Shown: positions 33,515 to 41,763, counted from the stretch's first letter. The stretch is 64,000 bases of DNA from an uncultured Coriobacteriales bacterium (GCA_934646835.1 CAKUES010000001.1:124001-188000), one strand, 5' to 3'. A program made the numbers and translations. The notes: a model not told the origin generated them from the sequence alone.

Positions 33515-34711
33515 TCAGCTCTCGCCGAGCGTCTCGCGCAGCGTACGGGCCAACCCCACAACGCCACCTTCGCCGCGGCAGTCGACGACGGTCTTGCCGG
33601 CAGCCTGCAGCTCCTCGAAGAGGCGGTGGTTCGCCTCGTTGCCGGGCCCACGCTCTCTCACGCACATGAGCACGCAATCGACCTCACTCGCAATCGCACG
33701 CGCTCGGGCCGCTGCCTCGTCGTCAACCGCGCAAAACGCACCCACCTCGACGACCTCGACCGCGAGTGCTTTGACCACGAGGAAGTCGACGTCGTTTCTC
33801 GGCAGCACACCGGCCGCAAAGGGGATGCGCAGGCGCTGCAGAATGCGATAGACCGCGATGCCGCTACCCCCGCCGCCGATCACGAAGACCCGCGGCTCGC
33901 CTTGTGCGCGCGGCAGTTCCAGGCTGCTGAAGGCCTCGTTGTAGCTGCCGTGCGTCAGGTTGTAGAGGCTCGTGACGTACTCGGTCGTGAAGACCTCCTC
34001 CGGCGGGCCGAGCTTCTCGATGCGCCCGTCGTGAACGCAGGCCACGACGTCGCTCACGCGCTGCGCGAGGTCAATCTCGTGCAGGGACATGATGACGGCG
34101 AGCTGGCGGTCGCAGACCATGTCCTTCAAGATCGACAGCAGCTCGAGCTTGTGGCGGATGTCGAGAAACGAGGTCGGCTCGTCGAGGACGATGACCTCGG
34201 GCTGCTGGCACAGGGCGCGCGCGAGCAGGACCCTCTGGCGCTGGCCGTCGCTGATCGCGGTGTAGTCGCGCTCCGCCAAGTCCGCCGCGCTCACAAGCTC
34301 GAGCGACTCCTGCACGATCGCGCGGTCGTCCTGCGTGAGCACGCCCATGCGGCCCGTGTAGGGATAGCGTCCGGTCGCGACGACATCCCAGCAGGTCATG
34401 AGTTCGGGCTGGGCGCGCTCCGTCATAAGGATCGACAGGCGACGCGCCACCTCCTTGGCGCTCATCGTGCTCATCTCGCGCCCCTCGATATACACCGCGC
34501 CGCTCACGAGCTTGAGCTGGCCGATGATGCTCTTGAGGATGGTCGACTTGCCCGATCCGTTGGGGCCGACGAGCGTGAGGATCAGGCCGCGGCGCACCGC
34601 GAGGTCGACGTCCTCGACAACGGCGGTATCCCCGTAGCCGACGACCGCGTTGTCCACATGGACGTAGATCGGCTGCTCCTTGCCCTGCCCCTTGTCCTCG
34701 GTCATCGTCAT
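33515..34711 (-). CDS. ABC importer ATPase with fused C-terminal Rossmann-like domain
   Basis: 398 aa. ATG 34711 overlaps the permease stop by one base (TGATG), with GGGGAGG upstream. Residues 10-260 are a FepC/BtuD-type ATPase: Walker A LVGPNGSGKST, signature ISDGQRQRVLLARAL, Walker B VIVLDEPTSFLD, switch His SLHEIDLA. Residues 270-398 form an extra domain beginning RVFVIGGGGSGIAVYRIL, with a Gly-rich nucleotide-binding look and DCVLMCVRERGPGNEANH. Common importer ATPases stop near 260 residues, so the extra domain is unusual. Works with the permease, binding protein and lipoprotein upstream; the likely cargo is a corrinoid, or possibly an iron or cobalt chelate. Confidence 0.9.
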   Translation of the reverse strand: MTMTEDKGQGKEQPIYVHVDNAVVGYGDTAVVEDVDLAVRRGLILTLVGPNGSGKSTILKSIIGQLKLVSGAVYIEGREMSTMSAKEVARRLSILMTERAQPELMTCWDVVATGRYPYTGRMGVLTQDDRAIVQESLELVSAADLAERDYTAISDGQRQRVLLARALCQQPEVIVLDEPTSFLDIRHKLELLSILKDMVCDRQLAVIMSLHEIDLAQRVSDVVACVHDGRIEKLGPPEEVFTTEYVTSLYNLTHGSYNEAFSSLELPRAQGEPRVFVIGGGGSGIAVYRILQRLRIPFAAGVLPRNDVDFLVVKALAVEVVEVGAFCAVDDEAAARARAIASEVDCVLMCVRERGPGNEANHRLFEELQAAGKTVVDCRGEGGVVGLARTLRETLGES

Positions 34712-35718
34712 CACATCCTCCCCTTGTGCCTCGTGATCATCATGTAGATGACGATCGGCGCGCCAAAGACCGCGGTCACAGAGCTGATGGACAGCTCGAC
34801 CGGGGCAAACGCAATGCGCGCGATGAGGTCGCACATGAGGCAGAACGCCGCGCCGCCGAGCATGCAACCCGGCATGACCACGAGCGGCTTGGAGGTCTGC
34901 ATCATCGTCTTGACCAGGTGCGGGACGGCGATGCCCACAAAGGAGATGGGGCCGGCAAAGGCCGTAACGGTCGCCGCGAGCAGGCTGGAGAGCAGGATGA
35001 GCGCAACGCGGAAGAGCTTGATGTTCACGCCCATGTTCTGCGCGTAGGTCTCGCCCATCTGAAAGGCCCCGATCGGCTTGGACAGCAAGAAGGAAGCGAT
35101 GAGCGCGAGACCTGCGACGAGAAGGATCGTGTAGACGTTGTCCCACGAGATGCCGGAGAAGCTGCCGAGCGACCAATTGTGCAGGTTGACGATGTTGGAG
35201 TCATCGGCAAAAGTCACGACGAAGTCCGTGATCGCAGAGCAGATATAGCCGATCATCACGCCGCAGATGATGAGCGCCGACATGCGGTGCACCTTCTGCG
35301 AGACGAGCAGGACGAATCCCATGGAGATCATCGCGCCGATAAAGGCGGCGATGACGAGCACGCCGGAGCTCGACGCGATGCCGACGTTCATCAAGAACAC
35401 CATCACGAGCGAGACGACGAGCTTGGCGCCCGACGAGATACCCAAGATGAAGGGACCGGCGATGGGGTTGTTGAAGAATGTCTGCAGCAAAAAGCCGGAG
35501 ATCGACAGCGCCGCGCCCAGGAGCACGACGGCGATGGCGCGCGGCAGGCGGATGTCGACGACGATGGGGCTTTGCTGCTGCCCGGTGATGGCCGCGACGA
35601 CGTCGCCCACGGGGATGTTGACGCTGCCGATCGTGATGTTCATGACGAAGAACACCGCGAGCAGTATCAGCAGCACCACGAAGGAGATCGTGTAGCGTGT
35701 GAGGTTCTTGCTGGTCAT
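34711..35718 (-). CDS. FecCD/BtuC-family ABC permease
   Basis: 335 aa with about nine or ten membrane helices. FecCD family landmarks: IRLPRAIAVVLLGAALSISG, FLLQTFFNNPIAGPFILGIS, SGAKLVVSL, GPISFVGIAVPHLVKTM (the coupling region) and the C-terminal FGAPIVIYMMIT. It forms the transmembrane homodimer of a type II importer for corrinoids, haem or siderophores. Nine bases follow the binding-protein stop. Confidence 0.95.
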   Translation of the reverse strand: MTSKNLTRYTISFVVLLILLAVFFVMNITIGSVNIPVGDVVAAITGQQQSPIVVDIRLPRAIAVVLLGAALSISGFLLQTFFNNPIAGPFILGISSGAKLVVSLVMVFLMNVGIASSSGVLVIAAFIGAMISMGFVLLVSQKVHRMSALIICGVMIGYICSAITDFVVTFADDSNIVNLHNWSLGSFSGISWDNVYTILLVAGLALIASFLLSKPIGAFQMGETYAQNMGVNIKLFRVALILLSSLLAATVTAFAGPISFVGIAVPHLVKTMMQTSKPLVVMPGCMLGGAAFCLMCDLIARIAFAPVELSISSVTAVFGAPIVIYMMITRHKGRM

Positions 35719-35727
35719 AGGTCCTCG

Positions 35728-36942
35728 TTAGTCGAGCTTGTGCAGGTAGGACATCTGGTCGTCGCTTGCAGAGTCGTCGGTCATCACGCGGTTGAGGTCG
35801 GCGATCAGGTTGGAAAGGCCCATGCCCTCCTGGAAGAGGTTTTTGCCCGTGCACCAAACATCGCCGCTCTTGACGGCCTTGAACTTCTCGAACAGCGGGC
35901 TTTTCTCGATGAGCTGGTCCATGCTCGTGAGCTCGCCTTCGATCGAGGAGTTGTAGATGAGGATGTCAGCGTCGCTGGCAGCATCGAAGAAGGACTCCAT
36001 CTGCATGTTCATCGTGGAAAACGAGCCGCTGTCGCTGTCGACCTTGATGTTGTCGAGCGCGTAGGTACCGCCCGCGAGCTCGATCGACTTGACGATGTAG
36101 TCGCCCGGCTTGTGGACGGTGACGGCGCCGGCCGCGTTGACGGAGAAGAACGCGACGGTCTTGCCGCAGGGCTTCTGCTTGAGGACGGGCTCAAGCTCGG
36201 CGAGCTTGTTGTCGTAGAACTCACAGGCTGCGTCGAGCTTGCCAAAGAGCACGCCGTAGAGCTTGACCCACTCCATGCGGCCGAGCGGGTGCGCCTCGTA
36301 GCTCGAGCGCTCGACGAAGACGGGCACGCCCAGGCGCTCGAGTTGCTCTTTCACGTCCGGGTTGTGGTAGATCATCGTGCTCTCGATGGCCAAGTCGCAG
36401 CCGGTCGAGGAGATGAGCTCGTAGTCCGGCGCGCTGTACTTGCCGGCGTAGACCATCTTGCCGCTAGCCATGGCCTCGCGCGCCTCGTCGATATACCAGC
36501 CGTTCTCGTTGGTGCCGGAGAGCTTGATGTGGTCGACGGCGTCGATGCTGCGGATGGCATCCATCGCGGAGGTCGCGGCGAGGTAGACGTTGTCGAGAGG
36601 CTGCTGAAGCACGGCGATGTCGTCGGGCATGCCGGTGGGAACACCTGCGCCTTCGGGCACGACGAGATAGTTCAAGCCGTCGGCGACCTCGATGTAGGAG
36701 TAGCCCTCATCGGAGCTTTTGACGGAAAACTGCGTCGCATACTCGAGCTTGAGCTTGTTGTTGAAGTCGATGGACTCCCACGCCGGGCCGTCGGCGACGG
36801 CGGGCTTGGAGTCTGCCTGCTGCTGGCTGCCGCAGCCACACAACACGAGGCAGAAGGCGACGACAAAGCAGACGAACGCGACAACGACGCGGCGTGCGGC
36901 CGTCGCGGAGCTCTTTTGGGATGCGAGAAGCGCGGCGCTCAC
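35728..36942 (-). CDS. ABC importer substrate-binding lipoprotein
   Basis: 404 aa, starting at GTG 36942 directly after the preceding stop. N-terminal helix and lipobox (FCLVLCGC, Cys near residue 36). The mature part is a two-lobed periplasmic-binding-protein fold of the BtuF/FecB class: VPTGMPDDIAVLQQPLDNVY, AATSAMDAIRSID, YELISSTGCDLAIESTMIYH, RLGVPVFVERSSYEAHPLGRM. Membrane-anchored capture component of the importer. The location between cbiD and cbiF suggests corrinoid, but iron-chelate binders look alike. Confidence 0.9.
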   Translation of the reverse strand: MSAALLASQKSSATAARRVVVAFVCFVVAFCLVLCGCGSQQQADSKPAVADGPAWESIDFNNKLKLEYATQFSVKSSDEGYSYIEVADGLNYLVVPEGAGVPTGMPDDIAVLQQPLDNVYLAATSAMDAIRSIDAVDHIKLSGTNENGWYIDEAREAMASGKMVYAGKYSAPDYELISSTGCDLAIESTMIYHNPDVKEQLERLGVPVFVERSSYEAHPLGRMEWVKLYGVLFGKLDAACEFYDNKLAELEPVLKQKPCGKTVAFFSVNAAGAVTVHKPGDYIVKSIELAGGTYALDNIKVDSDSGSFSTMNMQMESFFDAASDADILIYNSSIEGELTSMDQLIEKSPLFEKFKAVKSGDVWCTGKNLFQEGMGLSNLIADLNRVMTDDSASDDQMSYLHKLD

Positions 36943-37401
36943 TTACTGCTCCTTCATCGTGGAGGAGTCGAAGTGCAGCGTGTAGTCGATCTCATGCGGC
37001 ACGCTCATGGCCGTGGTGTCGGCCTTGACGGGCATGTCCTCGTCAAAAGCCGTGACCGGCACCTCGAACACGGAGTGATCGTCCTTGATCTGCGGCGTGT
37101 ATTTCACGCCGTCGACGATCATGTAGTCGTAGTTGGGGCTCGACCACACGAGCGTCGCCGTCGCGGCGCCGTCCTTGGCGACGATCTTGGTGGGCGATTC
37201 CACACTCGCCTTGCCCGAACCGCCGGCAAGGGCGACCTCGACCGTGTAGCTGCCATCCGCCTTATCAAGGGCGCTCCAGGCGCTCGCCGCGCTGCTGTTC
37301 TCGGACGCCGCCGGCGTGCCAGAGCCACAGCCCACCAAGCCGATGCCCATCGTGCAGACCATCGCAGCCGCCGTCGCTGCAGCAATGATGCGTTTCTTCA
37401 T
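36943..37401 (-). CDS. Small NEAT-like lipoprotein of the importer operon
   Basis: 152 aa from ATG 37401 with GAGGAGAGGA upstream. Lipobox GIGLVGC (Cys near residue 25). The mature domain of about 115 residues has a distinctive pattern: DGSYTVEVALAGGSGKASVE, ATLVWSSPNYDYMIVDGVKY, VFEVPVTAFDEDMPVKADTT and a final beta strand. Its order of strands resembles NEAT domains and the lipoprotein at 56626. It probably binds the importer's ligand or hands it over. The gene abuts the binding-protein gene with no gap. Confidence 0.75.
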   Translation of the reverse strand: MKKRIIAAATAAAMVCTMGIGLVGCGSGTPAASENSSAASAWSALDKADGSYTVEVALAGGSGKASVESPTKIVAKDGAATATLVWSSPNYDYMIVDGVKYTPQIKDDHSVFEVPVTAFDEDMPVKADTTAMSVPHEIDYTLHFDSSTMKEQ

Positions 37402-37422
37402 CGCGTTATCCTCTCCTCTAGC

Positions 37423-37457
37423 GTGACACACATTGTCACAGTGACAATGTGTGTCAC
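37423..37457. repeat. Repeat A, single-hairpin copy 6
   Basis: 35-bp palindrome GTGACACACATTGTCACAGTG...ACAATGTGTGTCAC, a collapsed form of repeat A, between cbiD and the lipoprotein gene. Confidence 0.8.
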
Positions 37458-37541
37458 GACTCGACATTCAATGGCGCTCTCGCGCCGGCATTGCCTTGCC
37501 TGCAACGGGCATCGCGTCAGCATCGTCGAGTCGGCGCCCTT

Positions 37542-37573
37542 CGTAGGGGAGGGACCCTGTCCCTCCCCATAAA
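37542..37573 (-). repeat. Repeat B core, copy 8 (inverted)
   Basis: CGTAGGGGAGGGACCCTGTCC then CTCCCCATAAA. Confidence 0.8.
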
Positions 37574-37624
37574 CCGCGCGACCTCGACCGTGGGCGACTC
37601 ACCGCAAAGCCAGCAAGCCGCCCA

Positions 37625-38764
37625 TCACCCCGTCGCGTGCAAGGCGATGAGGTGATCCGCACCGGGGGTCTTGCCGAGCAAGCCGTGCTCCTTCGAGAAG
37701 GTGACAGCCTCGATCTGCAAGCCCTCCCCCACGCGGTGGCGCAGCTGCTTGGCAACGGCCTCCATAATCGACGACATCGTCTCCTCGAGCAGGCCGGCTT
37801 CCTTGAGATGCGCGATCGCCTCATCGGTCGTAATGCTCGCCATGATGCGCGCGACCAGCTCCCGCGAGGCGCCGCACAGCGCCGCGTGCGCCGCCATCGT
37901 CTCGAGGCGGGCATCGGCCACGCGCGAATGCGTGTTCATCACACCGGCCGCGACTTTGGCCATCTTGCCGATGTGAGCCACAAAGAGAATGCTCGAAAAT
38001 CCCAGCTGGCAGGCGTAGTCGAGCGCCGCACCCAAGTAGTTCGAGCACTGCACACCACGCTTGAGGTCGAGCGCGAGCTCGTCGCGCGCAAAATCCCAAC
38101 CGTAGTTGCCCGGACACAGCAGGATGCCTCTCGCACCCTCCGCATGGCGCTGGCGCAGCTCGAGCTGCACAGAGGCGACAAGCGCGTCCTCGCTCATGGG
38201 CTTGACGATGCCAGAGGTGCCGAGCACGGACAGGCCGCCCTCGATCCCCAAGCGCGGGTTGAAGGTGTGCTTTGCAAGCTCCGTGCCGGCAGGAATACTG
38301 ATCTCGACGCGCAGGCCGCCGTCGTAGTCGCAATCATGAGCGATGGCCTCGACCTCGCTGGCAATCATCTGGCGCGGCACGCTGTTGATCGCCGCCGCCC
38401 CGACCGGCTGGTCGAGGCCCTCGCGCGTCACGCGACCCACGCCCTCGCCGCCGTCAATCTCGACTCCCGGCTCATCCGCATACGACACGTGCGCCACGAC
38501 GAGCGCGCCGTCGGTGATGTCGGGGTCGTCGCCGCCATCCTTGCGCACACCACAGCTCGCCCAGTCCTTGCCACAGCTCACTTCCTCGACCTCGATAACG
38601 GCATCGATGCCGGCCGGCGTCTCGATCATGACGACGTCCGGCGCCTCGCCGTTGAGCAGCTTGCAAGCAGCGGCATGGGCGGCAGCGGCAGCACAGGTGC
38701 CGGTCGTGTACCCGCAGCGCAGACGCTTTTGGCCAACATCGATGTAATGCTCGAGCGGACGCAT
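37625..38764 (-). CDS. cbiD: Cobalt-precorrin-5B C1-methyltransferase
   Basis: 379 aa. CbiD methylates C-1 in the anaerobic pathway. Family motifs: LRCGYTTGTCAAAAAHAA, DDPDITDGALV, GVGRVTREGLDQPVGAAAIN, LSVLGTSGIVKPMSEDAL, CPGNYGWDFA and ILFVAHIGKMAKVAAGVMNTH. Normal length. It starts one base after the stop of the Cys-rich gene and so is co-transcribed with it behind the riboswitch. Confidence 0.97.
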   Translation of the reverse strand: MRPLEHYIDVGQKRLRCGYTTGTCAAAAAHAAACKLLNGEAPDVVMIETPAGIDAVIEVEEVSCGKDWASCGVRKDGGDDPDITDGALVVAHVSYADEPGVEIDGGEGVGRVTREGLDQPVGAAAINSVPRQMIASEVEAIAHDCDYDGGLRVEISIPAGTELAKHTFNPRLGIEGGLSVLGTSGIVKPMSEDALVASVQLELRQRHAEGARGILLCPGNYGWDFARDELALDLKRGVQCSNYLGAALDYACQLGFSSILFVAHIGKMAKVAAGVMNTHSRVADARLETMAAHAALCGASRELVARIMASITTDEAIAHLKEAGLLEETMSSIMEAVAKQLRHRVGEGLQIEAVTFSKEHGLLGKTPGADHLIALHATG

Positions 38765-38765
38765 A

Positions 38766-39068
38766 CTACTCGCCCTCGCCCTCTGGCTTACGACGAGCCA
38801 TAGCGCCGATCATCGGCCACTTCTCCTGGACGAGCGCGCAGCCGCGCTCGCCATCATGGGGCAAGCTGCAGTTGACGCAGCTCTTGACGCCCTTGGAGTT
38901 GTAAGTGAAGTTGCCGCCGCACTTGTCGCCGAGCGCATAGAGCGGGCAGTAGCAGAAAAGGCAGTTGAACCGCTCCGGCGTGACTCCCTCGTGGCAGGGG
39001 AAGTGCTCGCAGGCAGTATTGGAGAAAAAGGAACGGGAATGTTGCAGGCACTGGTCGTCCTCGTGCAT
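38766..39068 (-). CDS. Cysteine-rich small-domain protein
   Basis: 100 aa from ATG 39068 with GGGGGAGGG upstream. Eight Cys in the first 80 residues (NTACEHFPCHEG, RFNCLFCYCPLYALGDKCGG, GVKSCVNCSLPH) match the family known as cysteine-rich small domain, often found in anaerobic cobalamin gene clusters. It probably binds zinc or an Fe-S cluster, perhaps in cobalt or methyl-transfer chemistry. First gene behind the cobalamin riboswitch. Confidence 0.85.
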   Translation of the reverse strand: MHEDDQCLQHSRSFFSNTACEHFPCHEGVTPERFNCLFCYCPLYALGDKCGGNFTYNSKGVKSCVNCSLPHDGERGCALVQEKWPMIGAMARRKPEGEGE

Positions 39069-39144
39069 GTCGTCCCTCCCCCTTTCTCAACAAAGCGATT
39101 GCTCGCTCGCTAACCTGAACAGAGGCACTGGGCACAACAAACCA

Positions 39145-39161
39145 CGGCGCTGCTCGCGCCG
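39145..39161 (-). terminator. Candidate riboswitch expression-platform hairpin
   Basis: CGGCGC-GAGCA-GCGCCG followed on the minus strand by TGGTTTGTTG, 50 bases after the aptamer and 75 before the first start codon. A plausible terminator stem; the T tract is imperfect. Confidence 0.4.
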
Positions 39162-39209
39162 ACGCCGCACTTCCAGCTAGTACCTCGTAGCTTGGGGCCT
39201 GTTGCCCCC

Positions 39210-39366
39210 GTGCGTTGACAGGCAGTTCTCCCGGCTCGCCGCTCAAGCGCCTCGGCCGCCTTCCCGGTCTCCCAGTGGCTTTTGACCTCGGCTTGCGACT
39301 CACGGTGACGAGTTCGCTCAAGATTCGCACTTGATTCTCTATTAGCAGGCAAGCATGCCCGCACCT
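39210..39366 (-). promoter_or_regulatory. Cobalamin riboswitch upstream of the main cbi block
   Basis: On the minus strand: AGTGCGAATCTTGAGCGAAC, CTCGTCACCGTGAGTCGC, then the hallmark GCCACTGGGAGACCGGGAAG and finally the B12 box AGCCGGGAGAACTGCC (39236-39221). GTGCG near 39365 can pair with CGCAC near 39211 as P1. The same hallmark occurs in the second riboswitch at 58618. Located upstream of the Cys-rich gene and cbiD, so it should repress the block when cobalamin is plentiful. Confidence 0.85.
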
Positions 39367-39552
39367 CTCAACTGGAAGGAAAGTTTACCACGCACCCATA
39401 CCGGCGGTTCGGATACCATGCTCTCTGTTGCCAGAGGGCCTTTGGTCACTTTGTACAGCCCCTAGACGATTGTTGAATCAACGATGAATGAGACGCCTGC
39501 GCCGAGCATACCCGTCCCATTTGGGACCTGACGCTTTTTGGGGACAGCAGGC
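39367..39552. other. Intergenic region upstream of riboswitch
   Basis: Should hold the promoter of the riboswitch operon; I see no strong -35/-10 pair. A CCCATTTGGGACCTGACGC word near 39518 resembles the long inverted repeat at 43458. No gene. Confidence 0.4.
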
Positions 39553-39640
39553 GGAGTCAACACTTCAGTCAGACTGTTTTGTTGACCAAGCCGCAGCTGC
39601 GGCATGGTCAACAAAACAGTCTGACTGAAGTGTTGACTCC
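39553..39640. repeat. 88-bp long inverted repeat with palindromic loop
   Basis: 36-bp arms (GGAGTCAACACTTCAGTCAG... and its exact complement) around GCCGCAGCTGCGGC. Could act as a bidirectional terminator downstream of the mini-cobU gene. Confidence 0.8.
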
Positions 39641-39662
39641 TCGCTTTTCCGTCATCGAACAA

Positions 39663-39697
39663 GTGACACCAACTGCACCAGTGACAAATGGTGTCAC
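39663..39697. repeat. Repeat A-like short palindrome
   Basis: GTGACACCAACTGCACCAGTG...ATGGTGTCAC, overlapping the stop of the mini-cobU gene by four bases. Confidence 0.6.
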
Positions 39698-40044
39698 AAC
39701 TGCCCCTTGATCACGCAGGGGATGCCGCAGACCATGCGGACGACGCAGGTCGCGCGAGCAGCGAGGGCGGCGTTGAGGCGGCCAACCTTCTCGCGCAGCT
39801 CGCGATCATCAGAGCGCGCGGGCACCGGCCCGCAGCCCATCTCGCGGCAGATGACGAGTTCTTTATCGGCAAGCCTCTCCGCAAGCTCCTCTATCGAGTC
39901 TTCGGAGCATGCGACGAGCTGCTCCACATGGCAGATCGCGCGGCGCTCGTCGAGCACCGCATCGGCAATATCGGCATCCGCATAGCCAAGGCTGCGTGCA
40001 AACGTGCGCTTGCCGCTTGCGAAGCCGCCAGTGATTAGAACCAT
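39694..40044 (-). CDS. Short CobU-like P-loop protein
   Basis: 116 aa from ATG 40044, overlapping the end of cobS by 10 nt. It opens with a P-loop (MVLITGGFASGKRTFARSLG) and ends like CobU (ICREMGCGPVPARSDD, REKVGRLNAALAARATCVVR, GIPCVIKG). The middle of CobU is missing, including the stretch that holds the guanylated His; full CobU proteins have about 170-190 residues and a complete one lies two genes upstream. It may be a kinase-only or regulatory paralogue, or a decaying duplicate; the intact start, stop and overlap argue it is expressed. Confidence 0.7.
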   Translation of the reverse strand: MVLITGGFASGKRTFARSLGYADADIADAVLDERRAICHVEQLVACSEDSIEELAERLADKELVICREMGCGPVPARSDDRELREKVGRLNAALAARATCVVRMVCGIPCVIKGQL

Positions 40045-40808
40045 GAGAAACCCCCTAGGAGCGCGAGGCAAAAGAGCATCGCAAGCTCGCAAAGCTGCAG
40101 GTAGAAGCCAGAGAGGTCGCCGCTCATCCCGCCGAACTCCGCCATCGCGATATGGTGGAGCACACCTGTGCACAGTGCCAAGGCCACCACGAACGCGCCG
40201 AGCAAGGACAGCGACAGAAAGCCGATTGCGCACAGGCAGGCCAAAAGCTCCACCACGAGGATGCCGAGCGTGACGCGCTTGGAGGCAGACTTCTTGAACA
40301 TCGACAACAGGCCTTGGGAGGCGCTGCGCGGGAACACGAGCAGCGTGATGCCCGAGCAGCAGCGCCCGAGCACAGGGATGATGAGCAGTGCGAGCGCGGC
40401 GCGGCCGGTCATCGGCACCTCGCTTGCGCAGGCGAGGAAAACGAGCAGGTAGCAGCCGATGCCGATGGCGGCAAAGGCGCCGATGTGCGGGTCTTTGAGG
40501 ATGGCGCGCTTGCGCTCGGGCTCTGCGTGGCTCGAGAGCGCGTCGACGACGTCGCAAAAGCCGTCGAGGTGGATGCCGCCCGTCAAAAGCAGCGGGATGA
40601 CCGTGAGGCCCGTGGCAAAGACGAGCGCGCTCATGCCGAACATCATGCCCACGTGGCACCAGGCAAAGAGCAGCAGGCCGACGACGAGGCCCACCAGGGG
40701 AAACGCGCACATCATGTAGCGCATCGAGTCCTCACGCCACTCGATGCGGGGCATGGGGATCTGCGAAAACATGGAAAACGCGCTGATGATCGAGCTTATC
40801 GCCCGCAT
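40035..40808 (-). CDS. cobS: Adenosylcobinamide-GDP ribazoletransferase (cobalamin synthase)
   Basis: 257 aa. Integral membrane enzyme joining adenosylcobinamide-GDP and alpha-ribazole (phosphate). Motifs: FSQIPMP near residue 15, LLLTGGIHLDGFCDVVDALS, KRAILKDPHIGAFAAIG and GRAALALLIIPVLGR. About six membrane segments. Overlaps cobU by 13 nt and the short CobU-like gene by 10 nt, so all three form one coupled unit. Confidence 0.96.
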   Translation of the reverse strand: MRAISSIISAFSMFSQIPMPRIEWREDSMRYMMCAFPLVGLVVGLLLFAWCHVGMMFGMSALVFATGLTVIPLLLTGGIHLDGFCDVVDALSSHAEPERKRAILKDPHIGAFAAIGIGCYLLVFLACASEVPMTGRAALALLIIPVLGRCCSGITLLVFPRSASQGLLSMFKKSASKRVTLGILVVELLACLCAIGFLSLSLLGAFVVALALCTGVLHHIAMAEFGGMSGDLSGFYLQLCELAMLFCLALLGGFSWF

Positions 40809-41365
40809 GGGGCCTCACCTTCCTTGACGGTGACGGGAATGCCGTTGATGACCTCGACGACGCGGTCGAAGCGGCCGGCGAGCACGGCGTTTGCGCGGCC
40901 GAGTTCGCGGATGTAGGCGTGCGTTTCCTCGCTGAAGTCACCCAAGTCGCAGCCGACGTCGTTGGTCACGACGACCACGTTGCCAAAGAGCCGCTCGAGG
41001 CGCTCGACGCCCGCGATCACGCGATCTGCCGGAGCGGGCCCGGCCTCGAAGACGCCGTCGTCGTCGAACATCTCATTGGCGAGCAGGGTACCGAGGCACT
41101 CGAGCAGGACCGTCGCGCCTGCAGGCTCCTCACAAGCGCTAACGAGTACATGCTCATCGCAGGAATCGAGCCCACGCGCGACCTCCGCCGTGGTAAAGCC
41201 CATGCCGGCACGCAGCGCGCGGTGGCGCTCGATACGACGCGCGCCCTCCGCGCCAAAGGGCTGCATGGTCGCCAGGTACACGCGCTCGCCGGGAAAGCCC
41301 ATCGCGACGCTTTCCGCGTAGGCGCTCTTCCCGCTCGCCGCACCCCCTATGACCAAAACCCTCAT
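40796..41365 (-). CDS. cobU: Adenosylcobinamide kinase / adenosylcobinamide-phosphate guanylyltransferase
   Basis: About 189 aa from ATG 41365 (an adjacent ATG at 41368 is possible) with AGAGGA upstream. P-loop LVIGGAASGKSAYAESVA, then YLATMQPFGAEGARRIERH with the guanylated His region, ATVLLECLGTLLANEMF and VVVTNDVGCDLGDFSEET, GRANAVLAGRFDRVVEV, INGIPVTVK. First gene of the cobU-cobS unit, with repeat A copy 7 upstream. Confidence 0.94.
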   Translation of the reverse strand: MRVLVIGGAASGKSAYAESVAMGFPGERVYLATMQPFGAEGARRIERHRALRAGMGFTTAEVARGLDSCDEHVLVSACEEPAGATVLLECLGTLLANEMFDDDGVFEAGPAPADRVIAGVERLERLFGNVVVVTNDVGCDLGDFSEETHAYIRELGRANAVLAGRFDRVVEVINGIPVTVKEGEAPCGR

Positions 41366-41418
41366 CATCGTCCTCTCGATCGCGTTAGCCGCCAAAAGGT
41401 TGAGTAGCGTCTGGACGC

Positions 41419-41522
41419 GTGACACACTTTGTGCCAGTGACATTGTGTGTCATGCCATAGAGTCGCAGGATATCCCGAGTCTTCTGCATGACACACAATG
41501 TCACTGGCACAAAGTGTGTCAC
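41419..41522. repeat. Repeat A, copy 7
   Basis: GTGACACACTTTGTGCCAGTG ... CACTGGCACAAAGTGTGTCAC, upstream of cobU. The rest of 41523-41650 shows no gene. Confidence 0.88.
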
Positions 41523-41654
41523 GTTGCCCCCGCATAGCCTGCGCACCTTCACCCTTCGACCTTGCCGATGATATCCGCATGCAGACGCGCTGTCATGCAC
41601 GATATCAGCGAACACCGCAGCCCATATCTTGTGCGCTTTGCACAGGGAAAACGA

Positions 41655-41679
41655 AAACCCCCGCACAGGGCGGGGGTTT
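41655..41679 (-). terminator. Rho-independent terminator after the MFS gene
   Basis: Stem AAACCCCCGC/GCGGGGGTTT with loop ACAGG; GTTTTCGTTTT follows on the minus strand. Separates the methyltransferase island from cobU. Confidence 0.85.
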
Positions 41680-41763
41680 CGATGCTAGCGAGCGCCAAGA
41701 GAGGTGTTGAATTGAGGGAAAAGGCGCTCAGATAAGCCGATGTTGGTGACGCTTTGCCTCGCC

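Noticed and set aside
34726..37572. A 948-codon open frame on the plus strand opposite the importer genes
   Set aside because: It mirrors the third-position GC of the real minus-strand genes, is rich in His/Arg/Asp/Val repeats, and matches no family. The same holds for the other long plus-strand frames at 27012, 43860, 31397 and 19834.
23208..41365. Aerobic cobalamin route
   Set aside because: CbiG, CbiD and CbiK are present and no CobG, CobN, CobS/CobT chelatase or CobF is seen, so this is the anaerobic route.
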